Shown: piece after piece, positions 35,309 through 44,809 of the stretch
Layout of the letters: each line of letters starts with the position of its first letter
Numbering within the stretch: the stretch's first letter is position 1
Assembly (NCBI GenBank): GCA_034112445.1
Contig: JAWUVI010000035.1
Coordinates: 23,308 to 87,307, forward strand
DNA length: 64,000 bases
Source: Pelagadaptatus sp034112445
GTDB lineage: Bacteria; Pseudomonadota; Gammaproteobacteria; Pseudomonadales; Cellvibrionaceae
Reading direction: 5' to 3'
Program-made: the position numbers and the translations under genes
Notes under the pieces: model-generated
What the model saw: only the letters and a program-made list of their open reading frames with translations
Databases searched by the model: none
Told to the model about the DNA's origin: nothing

Positions 35309-36406
35309 ATGAAATCAACCATGAAAAAAGCCATCTTGGCTACAGGCCTCTCAAGCTTGATGGCGGCACCAGTCGTTCTAGCGGAAGACCATAAATTTGA
35401 AATCAGTGGTGGTGTAGGTCATCAAAACTTTGATAATCATCGTGATTTAGAAAGGGCAGCAAGCTATGGCTTGGGTTTGGGTTATGTGATTGACCCGCGC
35501 TGGACAGTAGAAGCTTGGTGGCAAGATACTAAAACTGATCTTGAAGGTGCTAGTGTTGATGTTGATGCAACCGAATACCGTTTAGATGCGTTGTATCACT
35601 TTTCTAAAAGTGGTAATTGGACGCCGTTTGTAGTCGCTGGTGTTGGCGATATGACGTTTGATCCTGAAGGTTCTGATGACGCTGACGAAACACGCGTCAA
35701 TTTGGGTGTTGGCGTGAAAAACGCATTGACTGAAAATCTAGATTTTCGTGGTGATGTACGTTTATTTAACAGCCTAGATGATGAAGAAACCGATATGGGT
35801 TTGTTGTTGGCGTTAACCTATAAATTAGGTCACGCAGCAAAGGCTATGGACAGTGATGGTGATGGCGTTTTAGATGCGGCAGATGCTTGTCCAAATACCC
35901 CTGCTGGTGCAGCCGTTAATGCACAAGGTTGCCCGTTAGACACAGATGGCGACGGTGTTTTTGATTACGAAGACAAGTGCCCTGGTACTGCAATGAACTT
36001 GAAAGTAGATGCTGATGGTTGCCCGCTTGAATTAACTGAGAATGTTTCAATAGCGCTCGCGGTTAATTTTGCTAATAACAGCGCGGTTGTTGATTCTAAA
36101 TATTCAGCTGAAATTAAGCGTGTAGCTGACTTCTTGAATCAATATACAAATGCGGTTGTTGAAATTCAAGGCCATACAGACTCACGTGGTTCGGCTGCTT
36201 ACAATCAACAATTGTCACAAAAACGTGCAACAGCTGTAGCTCAGGCTTTGGTTAACAATCACGGTGTTGCTGCTGATCGTGTAAGCGCGAAAGGTTATGG
36301 CGAAGAGAACCCAATTGCTTCAAATGAAGCGATTGAAGGCCGTGCGGCTAACCGTCGTGTAGTTGCTGAAGTTAGCGCTCAAGTTAAGAGCATGCAACAG
36401 CGTTAA
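35309..36406 (+). CDS. OmpA/OprF-type outer-membrane porin
   Basis: 365 residues with a signal peptide (MKSTMKKAILATGLSSLMAA, cut near VVLAED). An eight-strand barrel is followed by calcium-binding thrombospondin-3-type repeats (DSDGDGVLDAADACPNTP, DTDGDGVFDYEDKCPG) and a C-terminal OmpA peptidoglycan-binding domain (IQGHTDSRGS, NRRVVAEV). It links outer membrane and cell wall. GGAGCAG precedes the ATG; a terminator follows. Confidence 0.93.
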   Translation: MKSTMKKAILATGLSSLMAAPVVLAEDHKFEISGGVGHQNFDNHRDLERAASYGLGLGYVIDPRWTVEAWWQDTKTDLEGASVDVDATEYRLDALYHFSKSGNWTPFVVAGVGDMTFDPEGSDDADETRVNLGVGVKNALTENLDFRGDVRLFNSLDDEETDMGLLLALTYKLGHAAKAMDSDGDGVLDAADACPNTPAGAAVNAQGCPLDTDGDGVFDYEDKCPGTAMNLKVDADGCPLELTENVSIALAVNFANNSAVVDSKYSAEIKRVADFLNQYTNAVVEIQGHTDSRGSAAYNQQLSQKRATAVAQALVNNHGVAADRVSAKGYGEENPIASNEAIEGRAANRRVVAEVSAQVKSMQQR

Positions 36407-36430
36407 TTATTAAATTAATCGTTGTTCTAA

Positions 36431-36459
36431 AAGGCGCCTTTGGGCGCCTTTTTTATTTT
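36431..36459 (+). terminator. Rho-independent terminator after ompA-like gene
   Basis: AAGGCGCC, loop TTTG, GGCGCCTT, then a T-rich run. Confidence 0.92.
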
Positions 36460-36540
36460 TTGGGTAGCGTGATTTAAGAGTTTTAAATTACAGACAGGCT
36501 ATAGTACCCTTTGATTTTTACCACAAGAGCTAACAATAAA

Positions 36541-37116
36541 ATGCCTAAAGCAAGCGAACTGAAAAAGAACACGGCTGTAGAATTTAACGATAATGTGTAT
36601 GTAATAAGAGGTATCGAACGTTCAGTACCGCAGGGTCGTGCCGGTGGCAGCCTTTATCGTATGCGTATGTACGATGTGGTTACAGGCAACAAAATCGATC
36701 AAACTTTTAAAGATTCAGAAATGCTCAATCTTGCAGATTTGGTTCGTCGACCTTCCAATTTTTCTTATACCGATGGTGATGAATATGTCTTTATGGACAG
36801 TGAAGACTATACGTCCTACGCCTTCAACCAAGAACAAATTAAAGATGAATTAAAGTTTATCAATGAAGACACTCAAGGCTTAGTTGTGCTTATTGTTAAT
36901 GACTCGCCCGTCGCTCTTGAACTGCCCTCGAATGTTGATCTTGATATTGTTGAGACCGATCCAGCACTAAAGGGTGGTTCGGCAACGGCCAGAACCAAAC
37001 CAGCTATTCTTACTACCGGCTTAACGGTACAAGTGCCAGAGCACATTGCAACAGGCGAACGGATAACCGTGAGTGTTGAAGAAAGTAAATTTGTTAGGCG
37101 GGCTGACGCTAAATAA
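36541..37116 (+). CDS. efpL: elongation factor P-like protein EfpL/YeiP
   Basis: ATG 36541 gives 191 residues (MPKASELKKNTAVEFN), aligned with E. coli YeiP; an upstream in-frame start would add ten residues. The loop corresponding to the modified Lys of EF-P is SVPQGRAGG with no lysine, as in the EfpL subfamily. The KPAILTTGLTVQVPEHI segment matches. It relieves ribosome stalling at certain motifs. Confidence 0.93.
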   Translation: MPKASELKKNTAVEFNDNVYVIRGIERSVPQGRAGGSLYRMRMYDVVTGNKIDQTFKDSEMLNLADLVRRPSNFSYTDGDEYVFMDSEDYTSYAFNQEQIKDELKFINEDTQGLVVLIVNDSPVALELPSNVDLDIVETDPALKGGSATARTKPAILTTGLTVQVPEHIATGERITVSVEESKFVRRADAK

Positions 37117-37132
37117 ATTGGCCGCTACTAGG

Positions 37133-37582
37133 TTATTGGTAATCTTTTAAAAAATTTGGAATGACAGTATCTTTGTAACTCGCATACTGTTGTTTCAAAA
37201 ATATATCCTCATCCCATAAATTTTCGCTGTGAATTGCTGCTGTCCCTTTGATATAAACATCTACAGGAACGATGGTGCCATTAGATATCTGAGCCTCATG
37301 CAGGCAGCGCTGATATAAATTTTCATGCAGCATCTCGTAATTGTCTAATAAATCTAAAGTTGATTTATTAATATCTCTAATGATGACACCCGACACGGAA
37401 TGGTTTTCAGCGGCTATTAAAATAGGCGGGTTGTTATAGCCTTCCATATTCAAAGTGCAGCGTTTGAAGTGATGAATTGTGGCGGGTTCTGTATCCCAGT
37501 GTTTTCCAGTAAGTAGACTGAAAAGTTCAGGGTACATCAATGTACCATAGGCAAAAATTGTGGATGTATTTTGGCTACTCAT
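37133..37582 (-). CDS. gamma-glutamylcyclotransferase-like (AIG2) protein
   Basis: 149 residues. FAYGTLMYPELF is the substrate-loop hallmark of the family, with a candidate catalytic Glu in LDNYEML. The substrate is unknown. Its start overlaps the stop of the ABC-F gene by 4 nt, indicating translational coupling. Confidence 0.8.
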   Translation of the reverse strand: MSSQNTSTIFAYGTLMYPELFSLLTGKHWDTEPATIHHFKRCTLNMEGYNNPPILIAAENHSVSGVIIRDINKSTLDLLDNYEMLHENLYQRCLHEAQISNGTIVPVDVYIKGTAAIHSENLWDEDIFLKQQYASYKDTVIPNFLKDYQ

Positions 37583-39483
37583 TCGGCAAGTTTAGTTTCT
37601 AGAGCTTCAAACTCTTCACCAAGAAGCATCCATTCTTCTTCGGTCGTCTCAAGCTTATTACGTAAATCGCTTTGCTGCTGTAATAGGGGTTGGAGCTGGC
37701 TTTTATTCTCTTCAAGATACAGCTCAGTTGAGCCTAATTGTGTTTCTATATCACAGAGCTGGATCTCAAGCTTATCGACGTTAAGCTCAAGCTTTTTAAG
37801 TTTGTTACGCATTGGTTGCAGTTGCTTACGCAAACTAGCCGCCTGTTGTCTTTGCTGTTTTCTATCGACTTTATCTTCAGAATTAATAGAGTCGGACGAT
37901 TTTGATTCATCTTCGAGCGAGTGCTCATTGTTTTGAAGCCAGCGATGGTAATCGTCTAAATCCCCATCGAAAAAATCGGCTTTGCCGTTCGCGACCAATA
38001 AGAATTCATCGACACTGTTGCGCAACAAATGTCTATCATGAGAAATAATCAGCACGGCTCCCGCGTAGGTTTGTAGTGCCAGCGTTAAAGCTTCGCGCAT
38101 TTCTAAATCTAGATGGTTGGTTGGCTCATCGAGTAATAATAAATTGGGTTTTTGCCACGCAATTAATGCGAGAGCAAGGCGAGCTTTTTCGCCACCAGAA
38201 AAATTCTTGATAGTTTCAAAGGCGCGATCCCCATGAAAATCAAAGCCACCTAGATAATTGCGAATTTCTTGCTCGCTGGCGGTGGGCGATAAGCGTTGAA
38301 TATGCAGAGCGGGGCTTGCGCCAATATCTAAGGCCTCGAGTTGGTGCTGATTGTAGTAACCGATGGCTAAATGCTCTCCGCATACCCGGGTGCCAAATGT
38401 GGGGGTTAAATCGTTGACCAAGGCTTTAATGAGTGTCGACTTACCGGCTCCGTTAGGGCCTAACAATCCTAAACGGCTGTTGGGTTCTATACGTAGATTT
38501 ACGTTCTTTAAAATAGATTTGTCGCTATAGCCAAGATCGACTTGGCTTAACACTAACAACGGATTAGACGTTTTATCAGCGCACGGAATACTGAATGTAA
38601 ACGGGGAATCAATATGAGCCGGGGCAATTCGTTCAAGACGCTCAAGTGATTTGAGTCGGCTTTGGGCTTGCCGAGCTTTGGTGGCTTGGGCACGAAAGCG
38701 ATTTACAAACTGTTCAATGTGAGCAATCTGAGTTTGCTGCTTCTCGAACATCTGTTGTTGCTGAGCTAGACGTTCACTTTTTTGTCGTTCGAAGCTCGAG
38801 TAATTGCCGTTGTATAAATTGAGCTTTTGCTGATCTATGTGGACAATATGTTTGACGATGTTATCAAGAAAATCGCGATCGTGAGAAATGATCAGCAAAG
38901 TACCTTGGAATTGTTGCAGGCGTTGCTCTAACCACCAAGTCGTGTCTAAATCCAAATGGTTGGTCGGCTCATCAAGTAATAATAAATCCGCAGGGCACAT
39001 AAGTGCTTGCGCTAAGTTTAAACGAATTCGCCAGCCACCGGAAAAATCACTCACAGGTCTCAATGTGTCACTGGCTTTAAAGCCAAGACCATAGAGCAAA
39101 GTTTGAGCGCGGGATTCGGCGGTGTAGCCATCGATGTGTTCAAACTCAGAATAAAGTTGCGCGAGTTTGTCGCCATCATCGGCTGCGCTAATAGCGGTTT
39201 GAATGCGACGAAAATCTTGGTCGCCATCTAACACAAAATCAATAGCGCTGCGGTTGCTGTGACCAACTTCTTGGCGCATGTAAGCAATACGCCAATGATT
39301 GGGGATTGATACATCGCCTTGATCGACACCAAGTTCTCCGGCAAGTACTTTAAAAAAAGTTGATTTGCCCGAACCGTTGGAGCCAATAATCCCGACTTTA
39401 TGCCCGGCATGAGCTCGTAAGTTGGTATTTTCGAGTAGAATTTTATGGCCTCGTTGGAGGCTAATATTGGTTAGGGTAATCAT
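37579..39483 (-). CDS. yheS: ABC-F family ATPase, YheS type
   Basis: 634 residues with two ATPase halves: GSNGSGKST / SGGWRIRLNLAQAL / LLLLDEPTNHLD and GPNGAGKST / SGGEKARLALAL / LLLLDEPTNHLD, and a coiled-coil C-terminal extension. There are no membrane spans; ABC-F proteins act on ribosomes. It is divergent from the TIGR02444-like gene, as in pseudomonads. Confidence 0.93.
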   Translation of the reverse strand: MITLTNISLQRGHKILLENTNLRAHAGHKVGIIGSNGSGKSTFFKVLAGELGVDQGDVSIPNHWRIAYMRQEVGHSNRSAIDFVLDGDQDFRRIQTAISAADDGDKLAQLYSEFEHIDGYTAESRAQTLLYGLGFKASDTLRPVSDFSGGWRIRLNLAQALMCPADLLLLDEPTNHLDLDTTWWLEQRLQQFQGTLLIISHDRDFLDNIVKHIVHIDQQKLNLYNGNYSSFERQKSERLAQQQQMFEKQQTQIAHIEQFVNRFRAQATKARQAQSRLKSLERLERIAPAHIDSPFTFSIPCADKTSNPLLVLSQVDLGYSDKSILKNVNLRIEPNSRLGLLGPNGAGKSTLIKALVNDLTPTFGTRVCGEHLAIGYYNQHQLEALDIGASPALHIQRLSPTASEQEIRNYLGGFDFHGDRAFETIKNFSGGEKARLALALIAWQKPNLLLLDEPTNHLDLEMREALTLALQTYAGAVLIISHDRHLLRNSVDEFLLVANGKADFFDGDLDDYHRWLQNNEHSLEDESKSSDSINSEDKVDRKQQRQQAASLRKQLQPMRNKLKKLELNVDKLEIQLCDIETQLGSTELYLEENKSQLQPLLQQQSDLRNKLETTEEEWMLLGEEFEALETKLAE

Positions 39484-39574
39484 GCTGCTATTGTAACTGA
39501 GAATGTGTAAAGATGATTAGCAATAAAAATGGAAATCGCTGTAAAACAGCATTCATTAAACAGGCGAAAAATTA

Positions 39575-40039
39575 ATGTCACGATTAAGCCTTTGGGAAAG
39601 TGTACTGGAGATTTACTCTATTGCGAGTATGGAAACCGTGTGCTTAGAATTACAAGATAAGCACAATGCTAGAGTTACTTTTTTATTATGGGCGATTTGG
39701 TTGGACAATAATGGTTATGACTTTGATGCTGATTTTTGGTTGGACACTTATAGAAAAGTTGGCTGTAGGAATGCGGCTGTTGTTGCAATAAGAGCTGTAC
39801 GCCGGAGGTTGCCCAAGTCAGGTATGAATTTATATTTACGTGAAAAAATTAAGCGGTTAGAGTTAAGAAATGAAAAGAAAATATTAGAAAAATTAGAAAA
39901 ATTAACCTTAAACAGTTCTGTAATTTCTACAGAAACAGGGCAGTCAACCACACACCCTTACCTAGAAAATTATTTGCAGGAACTTGAGCAGAAAACCTAT
40001 TTCATGAAAATTATCAGGATCATAAATAACGGAGGTTAA
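39575..40039 (+). CDS. TIGR02444-type conserved protein
   Basis: 154 residues. Begins MSRLSLWESVLEIYS and contains VTFLLWAIWLDNNG and WLDTYRKVG, typical of this short helical family. Function unknown. It is 1 nt ahead of the DUF4124 gene. Confidence 0.82.
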   Translation: MSRLSLWESVLEIYSIASMETVCLELQDKHNARVTFLLWAIWLDNNGYDFDADFWLDTYRKVGCRNAAVVAIRAVRRRLPKSGMNLYLREKIKRLELRNEKKILEKLEKLTLNSSVISTETGQSTTHPYLENYLQELEQKTYFMKIIRIINNGG

Positions 40040-40040
40040 T

Positions 40041-40532
40041 ATGAAGCTTTTCATCAAATTTCTAATGTTTGTCGTTGTTTTAGGTGTGGCGGGTTTGTTT
40101 TTTATAAAAAAGCCGGATGGGGCACCTTGGCTAACAGCCAGTGCTTTTATTCCTGATGTAACACCAATTAAAAAAATGTTGGCTAGCGTAAAGAGGGGCA
40201 GCTTAACCGACGCATCACAAAATAGGTCGGGAAAGACCCAAGTCTATCGTTGGCAAGATAAAGACGGTAATTGGCAGTATTCAGATCAACCACCAGCAGT
40301 GGCCAAAGCGGATGAGATCTGGATTGACCCCGATACGAATATGATTCAAGGTTTAGCGGCTAAAACTGAAGTAGAGGCTGCAAAATCCCCTGCGCCTAGT
40401 ATACCATTACCGATGACAGTCGCGCCGAGTCAAGTGGGAAAGCTGATGGATGATGCCAAAGCAGTTTCCGCGTTAATGGATAAACGGAATAAAGAAATTG
40501 AAACTCTTTCCGATGGTGCTGGTCGTAAATAA
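40041..40532 (+). CDS. DUF4124-domain protein
   Basis: 163 residues. One N-terminal membrane span (FIKFLMFVVVLGVAGLFFI), then the DUF4124 core VYRWQDKDGNWQYSDQPP around residues 68-85, and a low-complexity C-terminus. GGAGG precedes the ATG by 5 nt. Function unknown; probably envelope-anchored. Confidence 0.82.
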   Translation: MKLFIKFLMFVVVLGVAGLFFIKKPDGAPWLTASAFIPDVTPIKKMLASVKRGSLTDASQNRSGKTQVYRWQDKDGNWQYSDQPPAVAKADEIWIDPDTNMIQGLAAKTEVEAAKSPAPSIPLPMTVAPSQVGKLMDDAKAVSALMDKRNKEIETLSDGAGRK

Positions 40533-40591
40533 CCAGGCTTTCAATAACAAAGTTAACAATCACATTAATAACGATAAAACTAGGGACATAT

Positions 40592-41320
40592 ATGTTGAAC
40601 AAAAAATTAAGCAGTGCAATAGCCACTACAACACTAATGCTGTCTGCTTCTTTTGCGTCAGTAAGTTTTGCTGATTCAGATTTAAAAACAGTAACTGACC
40701 GAGTGAGTTATATTTTTGGTTTTCAAATTGGCCAGCGTTTTAAGCAAGATCAAGTTGATGTGAATATTGATGCTTTTGCGCAAGCGATGAAAGATATAGC
40801 TGCCGGTAAAGAGCCAGCGCTGACCGAAGAAGAGATGTCATCGGCTATGCGTGCTCTACAGGATATGCAGCAAGCCAAACACAACGAATCAATGAAAATT
40901 GTTGGCGCCGCTAACCTAAAAGAAGGTAAGGCATTCTTAGCTGAAAATGCTAAAAAAGACGGTGTTGTAACCACTAAAAGTGGATTGCAATACACTATTC
41001 TCACCAAAGGAACAGGTCCTAAACCGGTTGCAGGAAATAAAGTAAAAGTTCACTACGCCGGTAGCCTTTTGGATGGCGTTGAGTTTGACAGCTCTTATCG
41101 TCGTGATATACCCGCGGAATTTGGTGTGACGCAAGTTATACCTGGTTGGACTGAAGCACTGCAGTTAATGCCAGAAGGATCAAAGTGGAAGTTATTTATC
41201 CCTGCTGATTTGGCTTATGGAGCTGGTGGAACAACCGACGGTAAAATTGGACCGAACGCAGTACTAATCTTTGATGTTGAGCTTTTGACCGCGGATCAAA
41301 AACCAGTAAGAGCGGACTAA
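40592..41320 (+). CDS. FKBP-type peptidyl-prolyl isomerase (FkpA/Mip-like)
   Basis: 242 residues with a signal peptide cut near VSFADSD. An N-terminal dimerisation helix region precedes a C-terminal FKBP domain (VKVHYAGSLLDGVEFDSSY, VIPGWTEALQLMPEGSKW, LAYGAGG). It is a periplasmic folding catalyst or chaperone. Confidence 0.93.
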   Translation: MLNKKLSSAIATTTLMLSASFASVSFADSDLKTVTDRVSYIFGFQIGQRFKQDQVDVNIDAFAQAMKDIAAGKEPALTEEEMSSAMRALQDMQQAKHNESMKIVGAANLKEGKAFLAENAKKDGVVTTKSGLQYTILTKGTGPKPVAGNKVKVHYAGSLLDGVEFDSSYRRDIPAEFGVTQVIPGWTEALQLMPEGSKWKLFIPADLAYGAGGTTDGKIGPNAVLIFDVELLTADQKPVRAD

Positions 41321-41333
41321 ATTTAGTCGATAG

Positions 41334-41374
41334 TATTCGTCATGCTGAATACTCACGAATCAGCATGACGAATA
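41334..41374. repeat. 15-bp perfect inverted repeat between convergent genes
   Basis: TATTCGTCATGCTGA, an 11-nt loop, then TCAGCATGACGAATA. It lies between the converging FKBP and WD40 genes. There is no strong T run on either side, so it may be a weak bidirectional terminator or a REP-like element. Confidence 0.75.
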
Positions 41375-41381
41375 GCCAGAT

Positions 41382-42392
41382 CTATTTTTTATGTTGCAGG
41401 GTATGAATAAACCCGTTTGACGCAACCGCAATATAGTTACCCTTCTTCGAGCTAAACCCAACCGCAATAACCGCCGCACTGGTGGGCTTCCAAGCATCTC
41501 GTTTAGGTACTTTCCAGCGTTCAATTTCAGTCATAGAGTTGGTGTTCCAAAGTTGAACCGTTTGATCTGGGCGACCGGTGAGTAAGCGGCTACCATCTTG
41601 ATTGAATTGAGCTGAAGTAAAGCGAATGCCACGGCGTAGTTTTTCAGCTTGAAGCGGGACATTACCCAGTGATTTACCTGAGCGTGTATCCCAGACCACA
41701 GCTTGGTCATACTGGCTGGCACTTAATGCAATATTGCCGTCAGGGCTAAGAGCTACCTGCTGTATGTCATCATTGTGAGTCATGCTACTGATGAGTTTCC
41801 CGGTATTAACGTCCCATGCGTTCGCAGTAAAGTCTTCAGATCCGCTTAGGGCAACTTTATTGTCGGCGCTTAGGCTGACACTACGGACTCTGTTTTTATG
41901 GTGAAACGTACGCTTAATCCCGCCTCGTTGAATATCAAACAGTACCGCCGACTGGTCATCTAAACCGAGTAAGGCATAATTACCATCGCTGCTTAGAGCT
42001 ATGTCGAGAATTGTTCCTGGGGCCGTCCAATAACGTGCTGAGCTACCATCTTTCATGCTCCACAAAACCATCGTATGCGGGTTAGCGGTTAGGGCCCATT
42101 GACCATCTGCTGAAAAATCAGCGGCAATGATGGTGGAGAGTTCACCAGCCTTGTGGTTCCAATTATACAATCTCTCACTATCACTGAGCCGCCAAAGACT
42201 GCCTCCATGATGAATAGAACCTATGATGGCGAACTTACCATCATCTGAAATAGCGGCTGCCTGAGCGCCTTTAACCGCCACCTCAATGCTTGACGTTGGT
42301 GTGTTAGTACCACTGCAAGCGGATAACGCAAGTACGATAAAAAGAGTGGAGAAAAGCCGAAGACGGAATAAACGCGCAGGAGCAAAATTCAT
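41382..42392 (-). CDS. WD40-repeat lipoprotein
   Basis: 336 residues with lipobox LSAC near residue 26. About six to seven WD40-like beta-propeller blades follow (LSGSEDFTANAWDVNTGKL, ALSASQYDQAVVWDTRSGK, LLTGRPDQTVQLWNTNS). It is probably an outer- or inner-membrane-tethered scaffold. Function unknown; stands alone. Confidence 0.82.
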   Translation of the reverse strand: MNFAPARLFRLRLFSTLFIVLALSACSGTNTPTSSIEVAVKGAQAAAISDDGKFAIIGSIHHGGSLWRLSDSERLYNWNHKAGELSTIIAADFSADGQWALTANPHTMVLWSMKDGSSARYWTAPGTILDIALSSDGNYALLGLDDQSAVLFDIQRGGIKRTFHHKNRVRSVSLSADNKVALSGSEDFTANAWDVNTGKLISSMTHNDDIQQVALSPDGNIALSASQYDQAVVWDTRSGKSLGNVPLQAEKLRRGIRFTSAQFNQDGSRLLTGRPDQTVQLWNTNSMTEIERWKVPKRDAWKPTSAAVIAVGFSSKKGNYIAVASNGFIHTLQHKK

Positions 42393-42521
42393 GCTGAAAA
42401 AATCCTTATTATAGATCTAAGCAGAAAAGATTAGGTTTTAGGTTGAGCCGTACTAGATTGATTATAGTCATAAACGGATTCCGTTCCGCTTACTTGAGTA
42501 TAGAATAAAGGCAGGAAAAAT

Positions 42522-42977
42522 TTAAACGACCATATCTCGATGTGAGACATGCAAGACTTCAATCATACGGTCTTCGGTTTCAAAGCGCGACTCGAGCATT
42601 TCGCCAAGCTTAGAAGAATCAGCGCTGATGGTTTCTAGATCATCAGTTTCTTGGTACTTATCGTTAAAGTCCAAAGCAAATTCTGTTGTTATGTCAATTT
42701 TACTGAAAAGCTCATTGGCTTCTTTGAGTGCGGCTTCGTCGTTGAACTCACGGCCTTCTTTTATTAACTGATCGTAAACTTCAAAGTGGCCAGCAGAAAC
42801 ATAATCAACCAAAATTTGGCACAACTTTTGTACTTTCTGACAGGCATCATCAGACTCTAATTGTTCTGAAAGGCTACAGTAAGTAACTAATAAATCTTGG
42901 CGTTCTTGCAACCAGCGATCAATGATGTCATTGACACCGCCCCAGCGTTCTTTTGCAGATTGACAGTTTTCCAACAT
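42522..42977 (-). CDS. rsd: anti-sigma-70 factor Rsd/AlgQ
   Basis: 151 residues, all helical. Begins MLENCQSAKERWGGVNDIID, with WLQERQDLLVTYCSL, the Rsd/AlgQ pattern. It binds free sigma-70 and shifts RNA polymerase use in stationary phase. It is in the same neighbourhood as dsbB, as in Pseudomonas. Confidence 0.92.
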   Translation of the reverse strand: MLENCQSAKERWGGVNDIIDRWLQERQDLLVTYCSLSEQLESDDACQKVQKLCQILVDYVSAGHFEVYDQLIKEGREFNDEAALKEANELFSKIDITTEFALDFNDKYQETDDLETISADSSKLGEMLESRFETEDRMIEVLHVSHRDMVV

Positions 42978-43073
42978 AGTATTGGTTCCTTAAAATATTT
43001 TTGAGTAGTTATTGTTATGACCCCACGATAGGGGAACATGAATCTGGAGACAAGCAAAAAATGAGTGTAAAGT

Positions 43074-43802
43074 TTAATTAAGCAATTTAACGGCGTAAGG
43101 GACGGTCAAAGCAGTAAATGCTCCAGTTAATCCCATCGCTAAACTAGCGAAAGCGCCGGTGGTTGGATTCATCTCAAAAGCTCTTGCCGTACCTACACCG
43201 TGGGCATTAAGACCTAACACTAAACCTTGTAGGCGCGGATCATGTAGGCGCAAGATAGAAAAAACCACCGGGCTTAATAGCGCACCAATTACCCCTGTAA
43301 ATACTACGACGCCAGTTGTTAGTCCGGGCAGTGCTCCAATAATTTCAGCAATCCCTAGGGCGATAGGAGTAGTGACCGACTTCGGCATCAGAGCAAGTTG
43401 TATATTGTCGGGAGCGCCCATCAGCATAGCGATAACCACCGCACTGGCCGCAGCAAAACTTCCGCCAACGACCACTACTGTCAAGGTTGGCAGGGTAAGT
43501 TTTCGAATGTGATGAAACTCTTGAAATAAAGGAATCGCCAATGCAACGGTGGCAGGACCCAAGAGAAAATAGAGTAATTGATTAGCTTGCAAATAATCTT
43601 TGTAAGAAATATTCAGGGTGTTCAGAATAATGGCTATAGCAATAGAGCCTGTAGCAACCGGGTGAAGAAACACGCGCTTATTGAAGTATTCATAAAGCAT
43701 TACGGCAAACTGATAAATACTGAGACTTAATAAAAGGCCAAACAGTGGTTTGTGTTGCAGGCTGTACCAAAGTTCTGAAGCTTGGGTTATCAGTGTATCC
43801 AC
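43074..43802 (-). CDS. lrgB: LrgB/CidB-family membrane protein
   Basis: 242 residues with about seven membrane spans. KSVTTPIALGIAE and GLNAHGVGTARAFE are strong family hallmarks. It forms a pair with the LrgA-like gene 11 nt upstream. The family is linked to murein hydrolase control or to export of glycolate or pyruvate-type metabolites; which applies here is unknown. Confidence 0.9.
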   Translation of the reverse strand: MDTLITQASELWYSLQHKPLFGLLLSLSIYQFAVMLYEYFNKRVFLHPVATGSIAIAIILNTLNISYKDYLQANQLLYFLLGPATVALAIPLFQEFHHIRKLTLPTLTVVVVGGSFAAASAVVIAMLMGAPDNIQLALMPKSVTTPIALGIAEIIGALPGLTTGVVVFTGVIGALLSPVVFSILRLHDPRLQGLVLGLNAHGVGTARAFEMNPTTGAFASLAMGLTGAFTALTVPYAVKLLN

Positions 43803-43813
43803 TTTATTACCTC

Positions 43814-44161
43814 CTATTGGCCAGAGGCTTTAGTTGTCAGACGTTGCAGCAGCCACCCACTGAACAGCATACTGATAAATGTACCACCAATCATGGCGGC
43901 TAAAACTGCCGGCCAATACTGCTGTATAGCTGGTGGTAAAAAGAACAACCCAACCCCAGCGGGTAAGAACAATAAGCTTAGGTGTTTAATCAATGTGTGG
44001 CTGAGGTTGCTTAATTCTGAGGAGGCACCATTTTTAATGAGCAACCCAACCCAGAGTAGCAGCATGCCAACAACTGGACCGGGTATGGGTAAGTCGGCAA
44101 GCCCAACGACAGTTTCTCCGAGCAATTGAAACAATAATAAAATAATAAAAGCTTTTAACAT
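43814..44161 (-). CDS. lrgA: LrgA/CidA-family holin-like protein
   Basis: 115 residues with four spans. LADLPIPGPVVGMLLL and LLFLPAGVGLFF are typical of CidA/LrgA. It is 9 nt downstream of dsbB and directly upstream of lrgB, so a three-gene transcript is likely. Confidence 0.9.
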   Translation of the reverse strand: MLKAFIILLLFQLLGETVVGLADLPIPGPVVGMLLLWVGLLIKNGASSELSNLSHTLIKHLSLLFLPAGVGLFFLPPAIQQYWPAVLAAMIGGTFISMLFSGWLLQRLTTKASGQ

Positions 44162-44170
44162 AAACAGCCT

Positions 44171-44665
44171 TTAGCGAGATTCGCGGCGAACTAGTTGCCA
44201 CAAGTTAAACAAAATTAAACCCATGTAGGCGACGGCGGTCCAGCCGGGAATGGATAGTCCAAACAAAGAAAAAACAGTGTCGGCGCAATTGCCATCACCC
44301 TGCAACAATAGATTAATAGCTTGGCTTAAGGGAAAGTTCTCAAACATATAACTGAGGCCTGGACCACAAGCGGGAACCAAGTCCTCCGGTAAGCTTTGCA
44401 GCCACATATGGCGCAAAGATACGCCGCCACCAATGCCCGAGGCAATGATGCCTACGAGAGCATAAATACGCCTGCCGAATACGGCTGGATTGTGGAGGGC
44501 GGCAATTAAAGCTAGCAGACCAGTGACAATAACGAATACACGTTGGGTGATGCACAAGGGGCAGGGTTTAAGCTCGAATTGGTACTGCATAACCAAGGCG
44601 GTCAAGATTAAGCCGACACAGCCGAGAAAAATAAGTATATTGGTCTGCCTGATATTAATAAACAT
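44171..44665 (-). CDS. dsbB: disulfide bond formation protein DsbB
   Basis: 164 residues with four spans. The first redox pair is CPLC (LKPCPLCITQR), the second is in the periplasmic loop VPACGP and GNCAD. It passes electrons from DsbA (16257-16895) to quinone. Confidence 0.93.
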   Translation of the reverse strand: MFINIRQTNILIFLGCVGLILTALVMQYQFELKPCPLCITQRVFVIVTGLLALIAALHNPAVFGRRIYALVGIIASGIGGGVSLRHMWLQSLPEDLVPACGPGLSYMFENFPLSQAINLLLQGDGNCADTVFSLFGLSIPGWTAVAYMGLILFNLWQLVRRESR

Positions 44666-44711
44666 TTCGCACCTCTTTAGAAAGTCGCGCTACACTAGGT
44701 TATATCGGGTT

Positions 44712-44768
44712 TTAACTCAAGACCAGACTATTAACTCAAGTCCAGGCTATTAACTCAAGACCAGGCTA
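44712..44768. repeat. three tandem 19-nt repeats upstream of dsbB and fliL-like gene
   Basis: Copies at 44712-44730, 44731-44749 and 44750-44768 of ttaactcaagaccaggcta, each with at most one mismatch to that unit. They sit in the 144-nt divergent intergenic region and could be protein-binding sites or a minisatellite. Confidence 0.85.
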
Positions 44769-44809
44769 TGTGATGATGGTCTAACCCCAACAACAAGGAA
44801 TCAATCAAC

